Shown here one piece after another: positions 28,282 to 35,795 of a stretch of DNA of 64,000 nucleotides (the first letter of the stretch is position 1; every line of letters begins with the position of its first letter). Below the pieces are notes generated by a model. That model made no database searches, was not told the DNA's origin, and saw nothing but the letters and a program-made list of their open reading frames with translations. The translations under genes and the position numbers were made by a program. This DNA comes from a virus, in the IMG/VR virus record IMGVR_UViG_3300013132_000047, positions 1 to 64,000 of that record; one strand, 5' to 3'.

Positions 28282-29340
28282 TCAGAAAGGATCTTCGCCA
28301 TCAGCGACGACAACGCCTGCGGTAGTGTCGATGACACTGTTTCCAGCAGGAGTGTCGGAGCGGGTGGTCCAGAAGTCCAGTTCGACTCCGCCGGCCAACT
28401 GAACGCGGCCGCACGGAACGTTGGTGGTGTACCATTCACCGTTGTTCTCCACCTTACCGTCAGGCTGGATGGTGACGCCAGGCTGGACGCCACCCCAGTT
28501 GCCAAGAGAACGGGTGAAGTTGTTGATCTCACGAGTGATGGTCTCGCGGCGGCTCTTGAGGTCCTCAAGGCCTTTGCCGGAAGCGACGCTCATTTGCTTG
28601 TCGGTGGCCTTGACCAAACCAGCGAACTTCAGGTAGTTCAGCAGGCTGGACATTGACGAGTCGACGAGGTCCACGAAACCGGTGTTCGCTCGGTTGAGCG
28701 TACGGTCCTGACGGTTCATCTCGAAACCTTCGACAGGAATGCCTTCGGAATGCTTGAATTGGGAGACGACTCGCAGATTGCGGTCGTCTTTCACTGCGCC
28801 AAGTTCCACGAATTGCTGGGCGGCGAGGTTGAACTGCTCTTCGCTGGTGCCCTGCTGCTCGAAGAACAGGCTCATTCCACGGTAGGAATCGGCCTGCTCA
28901 TCGTTGATGGCAGCGAACTTCATGTTCTTGTTGGCGAGATTCTGAAGGAACTCTTCACGCGAGTAGACCTTACCAGAATTTGCGATGGACACGTTGACCA
29001 GTTCTACCATCTTATCAACCAGGTTGATTTTGGTGTCGCCGTCCTTGATGAAGATGTCGAGTTTGACGTTGCTCATCGCACCGCGAGCGGTGTAGATGGT
29101 GCGGTCGTCGCCCTGGCGCTTGCGGCTGATCAAGGTGAGGCTGGTGAGTCGACCTTCGCGGAAGATGACTTCAGCGGGGAACTCCTGGCCAGCGATAGTG
29201 CCGACAAACTGCGTCGGGATATCGCGCTTGACAACCGTACGGGTACGGTTGATGAAACCGACCTCATCGGTCAAGACGTCGGCGAGAAGATCGCCAGTCA
29301 AGCCGAAATCGGCGAAGATGGATTCATTGGATAGGGACAT
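28282..29340 (-). CDS. abundant hypothetical protein, 352 aa
   Basis: Unrecognised but GC-rich, with a strong terminator, which suggests a highly expressed product. N-terminus LSNESIFADFGLTGDLLADV; beta-rich central part with KRQGDDRTIYTARGAMSNVK; helical region 215-275 (SLLNYLKFAGLVKATDKQ); C-terminus acidic with a possible DPF end, reminiscent of acidic tails on single-strand-binding or recombination proteins. A nucleic-acid role is speculative. First of the GC-rich block. Confidence 0.78.
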   Translation of the reverse strand: MSLSNESIFADFGLTGDLLADVLTDEVGFINRTRTVVKRDIPTQFVGTIAGQEFPAEVIFREGRLTSLTLISRKRQGDDRTIYTARGAMSNVKLDIFIKDGDTKINLVDKMVELVNVSIANSGKVYSREEFLQNLANKNMKFAAINDEQADSYRGMSLFFEQQGTSEEQFNLAAQQFVELGAVKDDRNLRVVSQFKHSEGIPVEGFEMNRQDRTLNRANTGFVDLVDSSMSSLLNYLKFAGLVKATDKQMSVASGKGLEDLKSRRETITREINNFTRSLGNWGGVQPGVTIQPDGKVENNGEWYTTNVPCGRVQLAGGVELDFWTTRSDTPAGNSVIDTTAGVVVADGEDPF

Positions 29341-29400
29341 AGTGGCTATTACCTCATTGTTTGTGTGGTTGTGTTGGATAGGGAAATCAGGAGACAGTTG

Positions 29401-29562
29401 CTATTGCGTGTCTCCCTCTTCCCCTTCTTCCCCTTCATAGGGATCTGTGTTTGTGGGATCGTCATAAGCAATGACAAGCCAGCACAAAAGAACTATTGGA
29501 ATGATGATGATTATGAACGGCGAAATCACAAATTTCATGAGTAACACGAATAGGATTTCCAT
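29401..29562 (-). CDS. small membrane protein, 53 aa
   Basis: One long hydrophobic helix (ISPFIIIIIPIVLLCWLVIA) followed by an acidic tail (PYEGEEGEEGD). ATG after GGAGGTG. Topology and acidic tail suggest a holin-accessory-like or other single-pass protein, not assignable. Confidence 0.65.
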   Translation of the reverse strand: MEILFVLLMKFVISPFIIIIIPIVLLCWLVIAYDDPTNTDPYEGEEGEEGDTQ

Positions 29563-29602
29563 GACACCTCCAGTAAGGATTGAACTTACTTGTTGGAATG
29601 GG

Positions 29603-29625
29603 TGAGCAGTTTTACAACATGCTCA
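29603..29625 (-). promoter_or_regulatory. recurring leader hairpin, copy 3
   Basis: Perfect stem TGAGCA/TGCTCA with loop GTTTTACAACA and AGGTT flank. Differs from the 37955 copy by a compensated G-C to A-T pair. Next to it (29573-29589) is a T-arm-like GTAAG-TTCAATC-CTTAC on the leftward strand. Confidence 0.55.
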
Positions 29626-29635
29626 GGTTTGGCGA

Positions 29636-29905
29636 TCAGTGGTTTCGGTCGCTGAGGTCGCTCAGTTCAAGAGCTCGACACATCACTGCGAACATTGAGG
29701 GGTTCTCGATGAATTCGTCAATCGAGATGTGCGGTTTGAACCAGTTTGGAACTTTGTCAAAGTTCCAACCATCCTTGGCGTACCAAGCAAACCGACAATC
29801 TTTACACCAGCAGAGATCGTAGTCTCCGTGGAGGTTTGTGCTTGGTATTGCTTGACGGTCAAGATTTCGGTCGGAAACCCAACAGTCAACGTGATAGCGG
29901 ATCAT
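29636..29905 (-). CDS. zinc-motif protein, 89 aa
   Basis: Contains DCWVSDRN and DLCWCKDCRFAWYAK, a CxCxxC cluster. Aromatic-rich. ATG with AAAGGATG upstream. Unrecognised. Confidence 0.65.
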   Translation of the reverse strand: MIRYHVDCWVSDRNLDRQAIPSTNLHGDYDLCWCKDCRFAWYAKDGWNFDKVPNWFKPHISIDEFIENPSMFAVMCRALELSDLSDRNH

Positions 29906-29939
29906 CCTGCATCCTTTCTGTTGTTGGTTGAAACATGTG

Positions 29940-30012
<73 letters not shown>

Positions 30013-30016
30013 AAGC

Positions 30017-30062
30017 GGGGTGGGAGACGACACCCGACGTGTCTTATGAGGTCTCCCACCCC
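30017..30062 (-). other. strong 12-bp hairpin upstream of tRNA-Lys
   Basis: Perfect GGGGTGGGAGAC/GTCTCCCACCCC (30017-30028/30051-30062) with an inner GACAC/GTGTC stem. It lies between the end of 30076-30339 and tRNA-Lys on the leftward strand; no U-tract, so a processing or protective hairpin is likely. Confidence 0.65.
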
Positions 30063-30075
30063 ACATCTTTTACAC

Positions 30076-30339
30076 CTAGCTGCCCGACAATGCTTGAAGA
30101 AACGTTTCTTGCAGTTCGGTTAGGAACAAGGTAATTTCATCTTTGTTACCATGAAATACCAACGTGTAAGGAACGTTGAATACATCTGTAGAGATGTTAG
30201 TGATTCGAAGTTCGTAGAACCATCCTTCAATTGGATCTGGTGTTTTTTCAGGTCGATGAACAGTGATCTCTGTTCTTTGAGAGGTTTCTAGCAGTCCGAA
30301 GGCATGAAGGTTGATCACTGTGACGTTTTGAATTAACAC
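30076..30339 (-). CDS. hypothetical protein, 87 aa
   Basis: Start GTG 30339 with AAGGAG 9 nt upstream. Beta-rich (VTVINLHAFGLLETSQRTEI; YELRITNISTDVFNV). Unrecognised. Confidence 0.65.
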   Translation of the reverse strand: MLIQNVTVINLHAFGLLETSQRTEITVHRPEKTPDPIEGWFYELRITNISTDVFNVPYTLVFHGNKDEITLFLTELQETFLQALSGS

Positions 30340-30399
30340 AATTTTTACTCCTTGAGTGTAGGGTTAAAATTTGTGTAGTTACATGGTATTCTCCAAGTA

Positions 30400-30570
30400 T
30401 TAAGCCAGCAGCGATTGTGGATCGAGCAGCATGTCTAGGCAGAGTCTTGAACAGTACCAGTCAAGGCCTACAGAGTAGGTCCCTGCTGGCAGATTGAATG
30501 ATTCGTTTCGCGGGAAACTGACAGTGCTTCCACACGCTCTGCACTTAATAGTGATTTCACGTGGGTTCAC
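30400..30570 (-). CDS. small zinc protein, 56 aa
   Basis: GTG start overlapping the preceding stop (GTGA). Cysteines in IKCRACGS and WYCSRLCLD make a four-Cys zinc ribbon. Function unknown. Confidence 0.6.
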   Translation of the reverse strand: MNPREITIKCRACGSTVSFPRNESFNLPAGTYSVGLDWYCSRLCLDMLLDPQSLLA

Positions 30571-30764
30571 GAATCTCCTTCTAAATCAATTCTCATTGTG
30601 TGACCAGTTGAGTAGTTGATGGTCGCGCCAATGATCAATGGGTTGTGAAAGATCTTACGCAACAATGCTTCAGAAGGTAAACAGTCTGCAAGATCTTTAG
30701 TTTTGATGGAGATCTTTTCATTTTCAGTGTTGGTTCGTGTGATGGTAAACTTGCGAAGTTTCAT
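30567..30764 (-). CDS. hypothetical protein, 65 aa
   Basis: ATG 30764 (MKLRKFTITRTNTENEKISI) overlaps the previous stop as ATGA. Alpha/beta fold likely; ends MRIDLEGDS. The open frame continues upstream through the next small gene and is not coding there. Confidence 0.6.
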   Translation of the reverse strand: MKLRKFTITRTNTENEKISIKTKDLADCLPSEALLRKIFHNPLIIGATINYSTGHTMRIDLEGDS

Positions 30765-30841
30765 GTCCATACCAACTTTACTAGGAAGATGAGAGCCGAT
30801 GGAATGAAGAACAGGAATGCTACAATCAAGTCGGCAATCAT
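30761..30841 (-). CDS. membrane micropeptide, 26 aa
   Basis: A single hydrophobic helix (MIADLIVAFLFFIPSALIFL, then VKLVWT). Start overlaps the previous stop (TAATG) and stop overlaps the next start (ATGA), which argues for a real coupled gene despite its size. Confidence 0.48.
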   Translation of the reverse strand: MIADLIVAFLFFIPSALIFLVKLVWT

Positions 30842-31056
30842 TAGAACAACTCGCTTTTATCGCCGAAAACAATGTTCCAACAGGTTGGATGAAAACCAGT
30901 CTTGATGGTTTCACGTTGATCTTCATCGAGATCAGGGAAAGCGTCTTGAATGTATGCGCCGGCCTTCCATGACTTGAAGGCGGCTCCGTCTACAATCATT
31001 GTGGACGGAGTTTTGCAGTGCGGACACTTTGGTGTGGTAAAGAGTGTCTTTTCCAT
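30841..31056 (-). CDS. zinc-knuckle protein, 71 aa
   Basis: ATG 31056 (MEKTLFTTPKCPHCKTPSTM) with AAAGGA upstream. KCPHCK and a later HPTCW could form a zinc site; the middle is acidic/helical (DAFPDLDEDQRETI). Unrecognised. Confidence 0.65.
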   Translation of the reverse strand: MEKTLFTTPKCPHCKTPSTMIVDGAAFKSWKAGAYIQDAFPDLDEDQRETIKTGFHPTCWNIVFGDKSELF

Positions 31057-31077
31057 TGGGGTATCCTTTCCTGGTGG

Positions 31078-31097
31078 TGTGGGGCCCCTACCCCACA
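31078..31097 (-). other. 7-bp GC hairpin
   Basis: TGTGGGG/CCCCACA with a 6-nt loop, between two small genes on the leftward strand. No U-tract. Possibly transcript processing or stability. Confidence 0.45.
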
Positions 31098-31119
31098 TTT
31101 TATTGAATCACGCTATAGA

Positions 31120-31239
31120 TCAAAAGATTATAGCGAGAACAAAAATACCAAAGCCGATAGCGGCAATAAGGTATTGCTTCCAGAACATGTTGTAGTACTT
31201 ACGCTTGTATGATTGTACGAAGTGGTTTCGCGCAAACAT
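31120..31239 (-). CDS. small membrane protein, 39 aa
   Basis: Basic/aromatic N-terminus (MFARNHFVQSYKRKYYNMFW) then one membrane helix (LIAAIGFGIFVLAIIF). ATG with AAAGGA 8 nt upstream. Positive-inside rule puts the N-terminus in the cytoplasm. Confidence 0.6.
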   Translation of the reverse strand: MFARNHFVQSYKRKYYNMFWKQYLIAAIGFGIFVLAIIF

Positions 31240-31582
31240 GATTATCCTTTCTGTGTTTGAACATTTCGCGCCAAATAACAATCTACTATTGTCTGTAGAG
31301 AGATAATAATAGAGAGAGGAATAAATACTTTATCCTCTTTGCTCAGATCCTTTTGAGTGTCTTTGTATAGGGTCCACCCAAAATTGTTCTGATATCTATC
31401 ATTATCTTAACGTTAGTTGGCATGTTTATTCAGGTGTGTTGTATATATTCTCTCTCTCTGGAATATATATAGTTTTGATGTTGGGCGGGCCCCCAGCCAC
31501 GTTGGCGGGGGATGTGACTGGGGACCCTGCCCTAGCATAGGAGCATGGCCGGCGGATGGCCATATTGCTCAACTATGCTAAG
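31240..31582 (-). other. gene-free region with three hairpins
   Basis: No convincing gene (only a 26-codon frame). It contains an AT hairpin TATATATTC/GAATATATA (31442-31469), a large imperfect GC hairpin (31483-31532) and a long hairpin with outer arms TAGCATAG/CTATGCTA and inner GAGCA/TGCTC (31533-31580) starting directly at the 3' end of tRNA-Met. The last two may direct tRNA 3' processing or termination. The AT-rich part could hold a promoter, but no confident -35/-10 pair is seen. Confidence 0.5.
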
Positions 31583-31655
31583 TGCACTAGGTAGGGATTG
31601 AACCTACGACCAAGCGATTATGAGTCGCCCGCTCTGACCACTGAGCTACTAGTGC
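31583..31655 (-). tRNA. tRNA-Met (anticodon CAT)
   Basis: Acceptor GCACTAG/CTAGTGC, D-arm AGCTCAGTGGTCAGAGC, anticodon loop CTCATAA, T-arm GTAGG-TTCAATC-CCTAC. 73 nt. The fully paired acceptor argues for an elongator type (or Ile2 after lysidine modification) rather than an initiator. Confidence 0.94.
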
Positions 31656-31834
31656 TTGGTGAGGGTAAGTGGCGTCCCAACTTACCCCCCAGATCATATG
31701 ATCGGTATGATCCAGTTGCATGACTAATAGGGCTAGATGTTGGCCGGCATGCCAGCGACCAACATCGTTTAGAAGTCTTGAGGATCCATCTCTTACACGC
31801 CTTCGGTAAGAGCAAGAACTTCAACGCCACCCCC

Positions 31835-31860
31835 CTAGCCCCCCGCTTCGCGGGGGGTAG
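31835..31860. repeat. palindromic repeat, copy 1
   Basis: CCCCCCGC-TTC-GCGGGGGG with CTA/TAG flanks. First of three near-identical palindromes (also 32242-32261 and 32323-32340) in gene-free spaces within 500 bp. The preceding 31656-31834 holds only smaller inverted repeats (GGGTAAG/CTTACCC; ATGTTGG/CCAACAT) and no gene. Confidence 0.7.
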
Positions 31861-31894
31861 GAGACGCTCTAGGCTTAAGGCGGTTTATACTGGC

Positions 31895-32197
31895 CTAGTC
31901 CAGTTGAAGAATCTTTTCGATGCTTTCAGGTGTGTAGCCTGCGGCATTCAACCTTTCATCGAGTTTGTCTTCGTAAGTCTTGACAAGATCCTCTGATGCT
32001 TCGAGGATTGTTTCTCCGTAAAGAACGGCAGTGTTTTCAACTACTGCTTTGATGTGGGCGTTGAGGCGTCGCACACATTCGATCATCAGAAGATGATCTG
32101 TTGTGTCGATTGCGATTTCTACAATGCCATTCATTTCATGAAAGCGTGCTGCGGTTGCCTTAGTCAAGGCGTACTTTGCTGTTTCCAATGTGGTCAT
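31895..32197 (-). CDS. hypothetical helical protein, 100 aa
   Basis: ATG 32197 (MTTLETAKYALTKATAARFH) with GGAGGG 5 nt upstream. Ala/Glu-rich helices, ending SIEKILQLD. Bracketed by palindromic repeats. Unrecognised. Confidence 0.65.
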   Translation of the reverse strand: MTTLETAKYALTKATAARFHEMNGIVEIAIDTTDHLLMIECVRRLNAHIKAVVENTAVLYGETILEASEDLVKTYEDKLDERLNAAGYTPESIEKILQLD

Positions 32198-32241
32198 TGG
32201 TCCCTCCCTGCGGTCGGTGTTTTTGCCCCCCCCCTGTATCC

Positions 32242-32261
32242 CCCCCCGCTTTCGCGGGGGG
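32242..32261. repeat. palindromic repeat, copy 2
   Basis: CCCCCCGC-TTTC-GCGGGGGG, the loop one base longer than in copy 1. Intergenic, 45 nt upstream of 31895-32197. Confidence 0.65.
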
Positions 32262-32322
32262 AGATCAGTCACCAGGGAGGATGAACGATGTTCATCTCCT
32301 GTTGTTTTTTCTACCCCCCCAG

Positions 32323-32340
32323 CCCCCCGCTTCGCGGGGG
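32323..32340. repeat. palindromic repeat, copy 3
   Basis: CCCCCGC-TTC-GCGGGGG preceded by another C7 run and a T-run on the plus strand. Shares the surrounding CTACCCCCCCAGCC with copy 1. A mobile REP-like unit is possible. Confidence 0.65.
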
Positions 32341-32390
32341 TGGTATGAACAACAAATCTATGTTATTCACAGAGGAGTAGTATATACAAC

Positions 32391-32789
32391 TCAGGAGTTG
32401 AAGATTGGCAGTCCTTCCATCATCTTCTTCATTCGTGATGCGGCGATCGCATCCTGAGTGAATCCGATGGTGGACAGCAGAAGCAACATGGCGGGGAAGA
32501 TAGCAACCCACCATGCTGAGATGAACGACATCGAGAACACGGCCATGAGACCGGCTGCGATGACGTACTGGGCGAGCAGCGCTGCAGAGATGATAAGCGC
32601 TGCGACGGTGATGACCTTGCCGGCGTGAACCATCTTGTGTCCACGGTTGGCGACGAAACGTCGGGTCTTACGTCCGGCGTTCTTGGTCACGTTCCAGGCA
32701 GCACGAAATGCTTCTCGTGCTTGGGACTGTTTGTCTGGAGCGATTTGCTCCAGTTCGATTTCGTGGATTGAATCGACGGGAATAGCCAC
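32391..32789 (-). CDS. membrane protein, 132 aa
   Basis: GTG 32789 is chosen (GGAGG at 9 nt). Basic N-terminal half (RKTRRFVANRGHKMVHAG) then two or three membrane helices (VITVAALIISAALLAQYVIA; LMAVFSMSFISAWWVAIFPA). Directly follows another membrane protein gene. No family recognised. Confidence 0.68.
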   Translation of the reverse strand: MAIPVDSIHEIELEQIAPDKQSQAREAFRAAWNVTKNAGRKTRRFVANRGHKMVHAGKVITVAALIISAALLAQYVIAAGLMAVFSMSFISAWWVAIFPAMLLLLSTIGFTQDAIAASRMKKMMEGLPIFNS

Positions 32790-32790
32790 T

Positions 32791-33240
32791 TTATACAACC
32801 TCCGGAGTTGGACGGTGGATTTTGCTTTTTACTGCTTCGAAGGTGCGGATGCACCAACGAAGAATGCGGAATGGCAATGTCAAGATCATGGCAATGCCAA
32901 CCACGATTTTTGCGAGATCAGACATGGTCTGGTGGATTTGCTCGCGGTTTCTGTCATATGTTGCTTTGGCAGCCTTAGCCTTGGGTTTGCCGTTTCGTTC
33001 CCACGAATCGACTACACCATACATTGGCTGGCTGAGCACAGTTGACAAGATACCCGCAGAAGCAACAACCATGCCTGCTGCTGGGAACAACATCATGGCA
33101 CCAATCGAGATGAGAATCGAGATGCCAAGATTCACCAAGACAAATCGCTTGGAGATTTCGGTGAGTCCAAGAGCCTTCACGATCTTGAACTCAAAGTACA
33201 ACTGACCTACGGTCAGGAGTACTAGGATGGTTAGGAACAT
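32791..33240 (-). CDS. membrane protein, 149 aa
   Basis: Three or four membrane helices: an N-terminal one (MFLTILVLLTVGQLYFEF), a pair at about 33-70 (LVNLGISILISIGAMMLF) and one near 115-130 (IVVGIAMILTLPF), with a basic C-terminus. Overlaps nothing, but ends 1 nt before the next start. Probably works with 32391-32789. Confidence 0.68.
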   Translation of the reverse strand: MFLTILVLLTVGQLYFEFKIVKALGLTEISKRFVLVNLGISILISIGAMMLFPAAGMVVASAGILSTVLSQPMYGVVDSWERNGKPKAKAAKATYDRNREQIHQTMSDLAKIVVGIAMILTLPFRILRWCIRTFEAVKSKIHRPTPEVV

Positions 33241-33277
33241 GTGTCCTCCTTAGTCATGGGGTTTCTCCCCCTCTTTT

Positions 33278-33451
33278 TTACTTCACGTCGCGCATTATCA
33301 AATCATAATGATATGCGCAATAGGACGTTTCTGTACCCATGTTGAACGGTTTGCATTCGCAGGGTTCACTCAACTGGAACGCGGACTTTTTAGAAGCAGT
33401 CCGCAGTTCCAGTTCCAGGAGTGTACACTCGGCACATTGACAGTCCGTCAT
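33278..33451 (-). CDS. small Cys-rich protein, 57 aa
   Basis: Begins MTDCQCAECTLLELELR and later has EPCECKPFN and YCAYHYD: about six cysteines and a His, likely metal-binding. Ends DVK. Found in the gap between two membrane-protein genes. Confidence 0.58.
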   Translation of the reverse strand: MTDCQCAECTLLELELRTASKKSAFQLSEPCECKPFNMGTETSYCAYHYDLIMRDVK

Positions 33452-33453
33452 TT

Positions 33454-33609
33454 TCATGACTTCTTTTTAGTGGCACGATGAATGACATAGGTCAACAACA
33501 ACTTTGTCGCAATGAAGCCAATCAAAGCAATGAACGCGACATGTCGCATTTCGTCGATTTGATTTTGGCGGTACTGAGGAAGACTGCTCGGGTATTCCTT
33601 GAGTTCCAT
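33454..33609 (-). CDS. small membrane protein, 51 aa
   Basis: ATG 33609 (MELKEYPSSLPQYRQNQIDE) with AAAGGAG upstream; one membrane helix (VAFIALIGFIATKLLLTYVI) and a basic tail (HRATKKKS). N-out or N-in not decidable. Confidence 0.62.
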   Translation of the reverse strand: MELKEYPSSLPQYRQNQIDEMRHVAFIALIGFIATKLLLTYVIHRATKKKS

Positions 33610-33619
33610 GACGACTCCT

Positions 33620-33817
33620 TTAGAAGCAAGAGTAGGATTCAAGCCACTCAAGAGCGGCATAATGATTAGGGAACTGCTCGACGAGAGTAGGTGACTGGGC
33701 CGCATGAAACACAATCACAGCAATCCAATCATCATGATGGCGAAACATGTAACCATCACTTTCACCAAGAGACGCACTGAACACTTTGTGTTCCTTCATC
33801 TGGAAATCAAGCATCAT
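33620..33817 (-). CDS. hypothetical protein, 65 aa
   Basis: ATG 33817 or 33814 after AAGGAGGAG. Alpha/beta with DGYMFRHHDDWIAVIVFHAA. Ends SCF; the stop codon lies in the recurring CTTCTAAAGG motif. Confidence 0.6.
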   Translation of the reverse strand: MMLDFQMKEHKVFSASLGESDGYMFRHHDDWIAVIVFHAAQSPTLVEQFPNHYAALEWLESYSCF

Positions 33818-34004
33818 TGGACTCCTCCTTGGGACAGAAATCCGGCAACACATAAGTGCTGTCTGGAATGGTGTCATCCAACATGTCAGCCAACCACTGA
33901 TTCCAAGACTTGGAACACATGTACAACATTTTACCACCATGCAAGATGGGGTAGATCTTGTCCTCATCAACAGCAAAGTGGCAGACACTACAGTTTTGCT
34001 TCAT
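33807..34004 (-). CDS. small zinc-motif protein, 65 aa
   Basis: Contains NCSVCHFAVDE near the start and MCSKSWNQW and FCPKEES later. Four Cys plus His suggest zinc binding. The start (ATG 34004 or GTG 34016) is uncertain. Confidence 0.58.
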   Translation of the reverse strand: MKQNCSVCHFAVDEDKIYPILHGGKMLYMCSKSWNQWLADMLDDTIPDSTYVLPDFCPKEESNDA

Positions 34005-34170
34005 GTTCTGCTTCACGAGATGATTCCTCCCAGGTGTGTTTGATGTAACGCGCGAAATCAGAAGATTTACGCACTACTTGTGATCCGGTTTCTGCGGCGA
34101 TCTCAATAGCCTTGATAACAAAGCCGACAATGACCGCAAAGATAAAGAACAACAATGCTAACGCAGTCAC
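33988..34170 (-). CDS. small membrane protein, 60 aa
   Basis: GTG 34170 with GGAGG 5-6 nt upstream, then a membrane helix (ALALLFFIFAVIVGFVIKAI) and a charged soluble tail (TWEESSREAEHEAKL). The upstream open frame is antisense-like and ignored. Confidence 0.58.
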   Translation of the reverse strand: MTALALLFFIFAVIVGFVIKAIEIAAETGSQVVRKSSDFARYIKHTWEESSREAEHEAKL

Positions 34171-34205
34171 TAAGGACCTCCGTGTGAGAGAAAGAAAGTT
34201 TTCCC

Positions 34206-34252
34206 GATAAATCGGGGGCAGGCACAAACTTCGTACCCACCCCCGACTTATC
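34206..34252 (-). terminator. possible terminator hairpin after ssb
   Basis: GATAAATCGGGGG/CCCCCGACTTATC (34206-34218/34240-34252), 12 bp with one mismatch, overlapping the ssb stop codon. Followed on the leftward strand by GGAAAACTTTC rather than a U-run, so termination is uncertain. Confidence 0.5.
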
Positions 34253-34610
34253 ACAGGTCGAACAGGGGATCCTGCTCGATCTTGTCCGACTTGCTGCGCT
34301 GAGCGAGGGGCTTCCACACTCCCGACGCACGGATGACATGACGAGTGCGCTTGGCACCGGTCTCCTTGTCGGTCCACGACTGCTGGACGAGACGACCCGA
34401 CACCGAGATGAACGAGCCCTTCTTGAGCGACTCGGCCACGATGGTAGCCAGATCATCCCAGACCTGGACGGTGACCCAGGTGGTGTTACCCTGGGAACCG
34501 TCACGCAGGCGTGGGGTGTTCGCGAGGCTGAACGAACAGACAGGCCCGTTCTCGGTGATCCGCAGTTCGGGGTCAGCCCCGAGGTTGCCGGTGATCTCGA
34601 TGGAGTTCAT
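34251..34610 (-). CDS. ssb: single-stranded DNA-binding protein, 119 aa
   Basis: OB-fold SSB: MNSIEITGNLGADPELRITE, then VCSFSLANTPR, WVTVQVWDDLATIVAESLKK and FISVSGRLVQQSWTD. Ends with an acidic/hydrophobic DPLFDL tip that resembles the SSB-partner tail in shortened form. It protects and organises ssDNA in replication and recombination. Start overlaps the previous stop (TGATG). Confidence 0.93.
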   Translation of the reverse strand: MNSIEITGNLGADPELRITENGPVCSFSLANTPRLRDGSQGNTTWVTVQVWDDLATIVAESLKKGSFISVSGRLVQQSWTDKETGAKRTRHVIRASGVWKPLAQRSKSDKIEQDPLFDL

Positions 34611-34801
34611 CACTCACCGTCCTTGTCGGCCGAGATCTCAGGGATCTTGTTGGCCTGATCCGCCACGAACTTCGTCGAGACCTTGGTGGCCTTGACCGTG
34701 GTGTTGACCGCCTTGACCGTGGTGGTCTTGGCGATACTGGTGGCGTCGGCCGCGAACTTACGACCGACCTTGACACTGACGGACAACTTGTCCTTCAGCA
34801 T
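34610..34801 (-). CDS. hypothetical Lys/Ala/Thr-rich protein, 63 aa
   Basis: ATG 34801 (MLKDKLSVSVKVGRKFAADA) with GGAGGTG 8 nt upstream. Repetitive Lys-Ala-Thr-Val composition (TTTVKAVNTTVKATKVSTKF), histone-like in character. Coupled to ssb, so a DNA-binding accessory is possible. The 247 nt upstream (34802-35048) show no convincing gene. Confidence 0.6.
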   Translation of the reverse strand: MLKDKLSVSVKVGRKFAADATSIAKTTTVKAVNTTVKATKVSTKFVADQANKIPEISADKDGE

Positions 34802-35048
34802 AATGATCACCTCCAATAGGTGAAGTGTTGGTGGGAAAGCCTTTTGCTTCCCCTTCTTTAGTACGCACATGACGTACTGGAGGACACACCGACTATCCGC
34901 AGGGGGATACAAATAATTGATGTGCCCACCAGTACGGGCCGACTTTAGAAGCCGACCAGTACCGGGGAGGATGAATTTTTTGGTGTGAGAGAAACAGGAA
35001 ACAGAAGAGAAATATGGGAGGCTGGGACATTCCCAACCCCCCATTTTC

Positions 35049-35444
35049 TCAGTACTTCGGAGGACGCGACCACTCCACCTTGGATGGCTCCAGGGTGATG
35101 GTACGACCGTTGCGCAACTTGAACGCGACACCGTCATGGGAGACGATGTGAGGCGTGTAGAGATGACCCCTGTAGTACAGCAGAGGCTCGTCATCCTGGT
35201 CATGATCGGCGCAGACGAACCGCTTGCCCTGACCTTTGGGCTGGAACTCGAAGTTCCGGCATTTGGTGCTGGCACACCAGACCTTCAGCATGCCGGCCGG
35301 CGTAGCGATCACCTCGGACACCACTCGCGGTTGGACAACCGGAGCAGGAATTGTGGGCTTGGAAGGAGCGACCAAACGATTGGCCGCAACCAACATGCCC
35401 TTGCTGATCAACTCAGCACGGTACTCCTCGATGGACTTACCCAT
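35049..35444 (-). CDS. hypothetical protein, 131 aa
   Basis: ATG 35444 with GGGAGG 7-9 nt upstream. Pro/Val-rich linker (PSKPTIPAPVVQPRVV) then a WCASTKC ... VCADHDQ cysteine/His set and a beta-rich end with KLRNGRTITLEPS. Possibly a zinc domain. Unrecognised. Confidence 0.65.
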   Translation of the reverse strand: MGKSIEEYRAELISKGMLVAANRLVAPSKPTIPAPVVQPRVVSEVIATPAGMLKVWCASTKCRNFEFQPKGQGKRFVCADHDQDDEPLLYYRGHLYTPHIVSHDGVAFKLRNGRTITLEPSKVEWSRPPKY

Positions 35445-35465
35445 CACACAACCTCCCTGGGTCGT

Positions 35466-35488
35466 GGGGCTCCGACCATCGGAACCCC
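35466..35488 (-). repeat. duplicated leader hairpin, copy 1
   Basis: GGGGCTCCGA-CCA-TCGGAACCCC; the same hairpin, flanked by AAAGGnGGGGG and GGGAGGTTGT, recurs at 35796-35816. Both lie just before the ribosome binding site of a gene. Confidence 0.6.
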
Positions 35489-35523
35489 CTCCTTTACTGC
35501 TGTACTACACGGGATCCGAATGA

Positions 35524-35775
35524 TCAGTCCCGCTTGGCCGGCACAAACCAACCGTCCAACTGACGACGCTCGTTTGCGTCGACCCACTCCTCGTACATTT
35601 TCACGAGGATCGACTGCGCTGCGCTGTTGCGACAGCGGCACGGCTGACTATCGTGGTGGCAGTAGTCAGCCGGAAGCCCGCAACCACCACACCAGTGGTC
35701 AACCGGAAGCCGGCAACGGACACAATAATACGTGCCGTCAACACCGACCTCAACCGGGAACTGATGATTGCCCAC
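35524..35775 (-). CDS. zinc-knuckle protein, 83 aa
   Basis: GTG 35775 with GGGGAGG 5-6 nt upstream. Has YCVRCRLPVDHWCGGCGLP and YCHHDSQPCRCRN: many Cys/His, probably two zinc sites, then a helical end. Unrecognised. Confidence 0.62.
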   Translation of the reverse strand: MGNHQFPVEVGVDGTYYCVRCRLPVDHWCGGCGLPADYCHHDSQPCRCRNSAAQSILVKMYEEWVDANERRQLDGWFVPAKRD

Positions 35776-35795
35776 AACAACCTCCCCTGTCAAGA

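Noticed and set aside
28750-29334. Rightward 194-codon frame
   Set aside because: Antisense to the GC-rich gene 28282-29340, which has a good start and a textbook terminator.
29573-29589. Fifth possible tRNA-like element (T-arm GTAAG-TTCAATC-CTTAC)
   Set aside because: The acceptor-like pairing is only 4-5 bp with a 4-nt connector and no GG; too weak to list beside the other four.
31618-31830. Leftward 70-codon frame over tRNA-Met
   Set aside because: Covers the tRNA and inverted repeats; no start signal.
34802-35275. Upstream in-frame extension of the 63-aa gene before ssb
   Set aside because: The extension lacks coding-like composition, overlaps 35049-35444 and the internal ATG at 34801 has a strong ribosome binding site.
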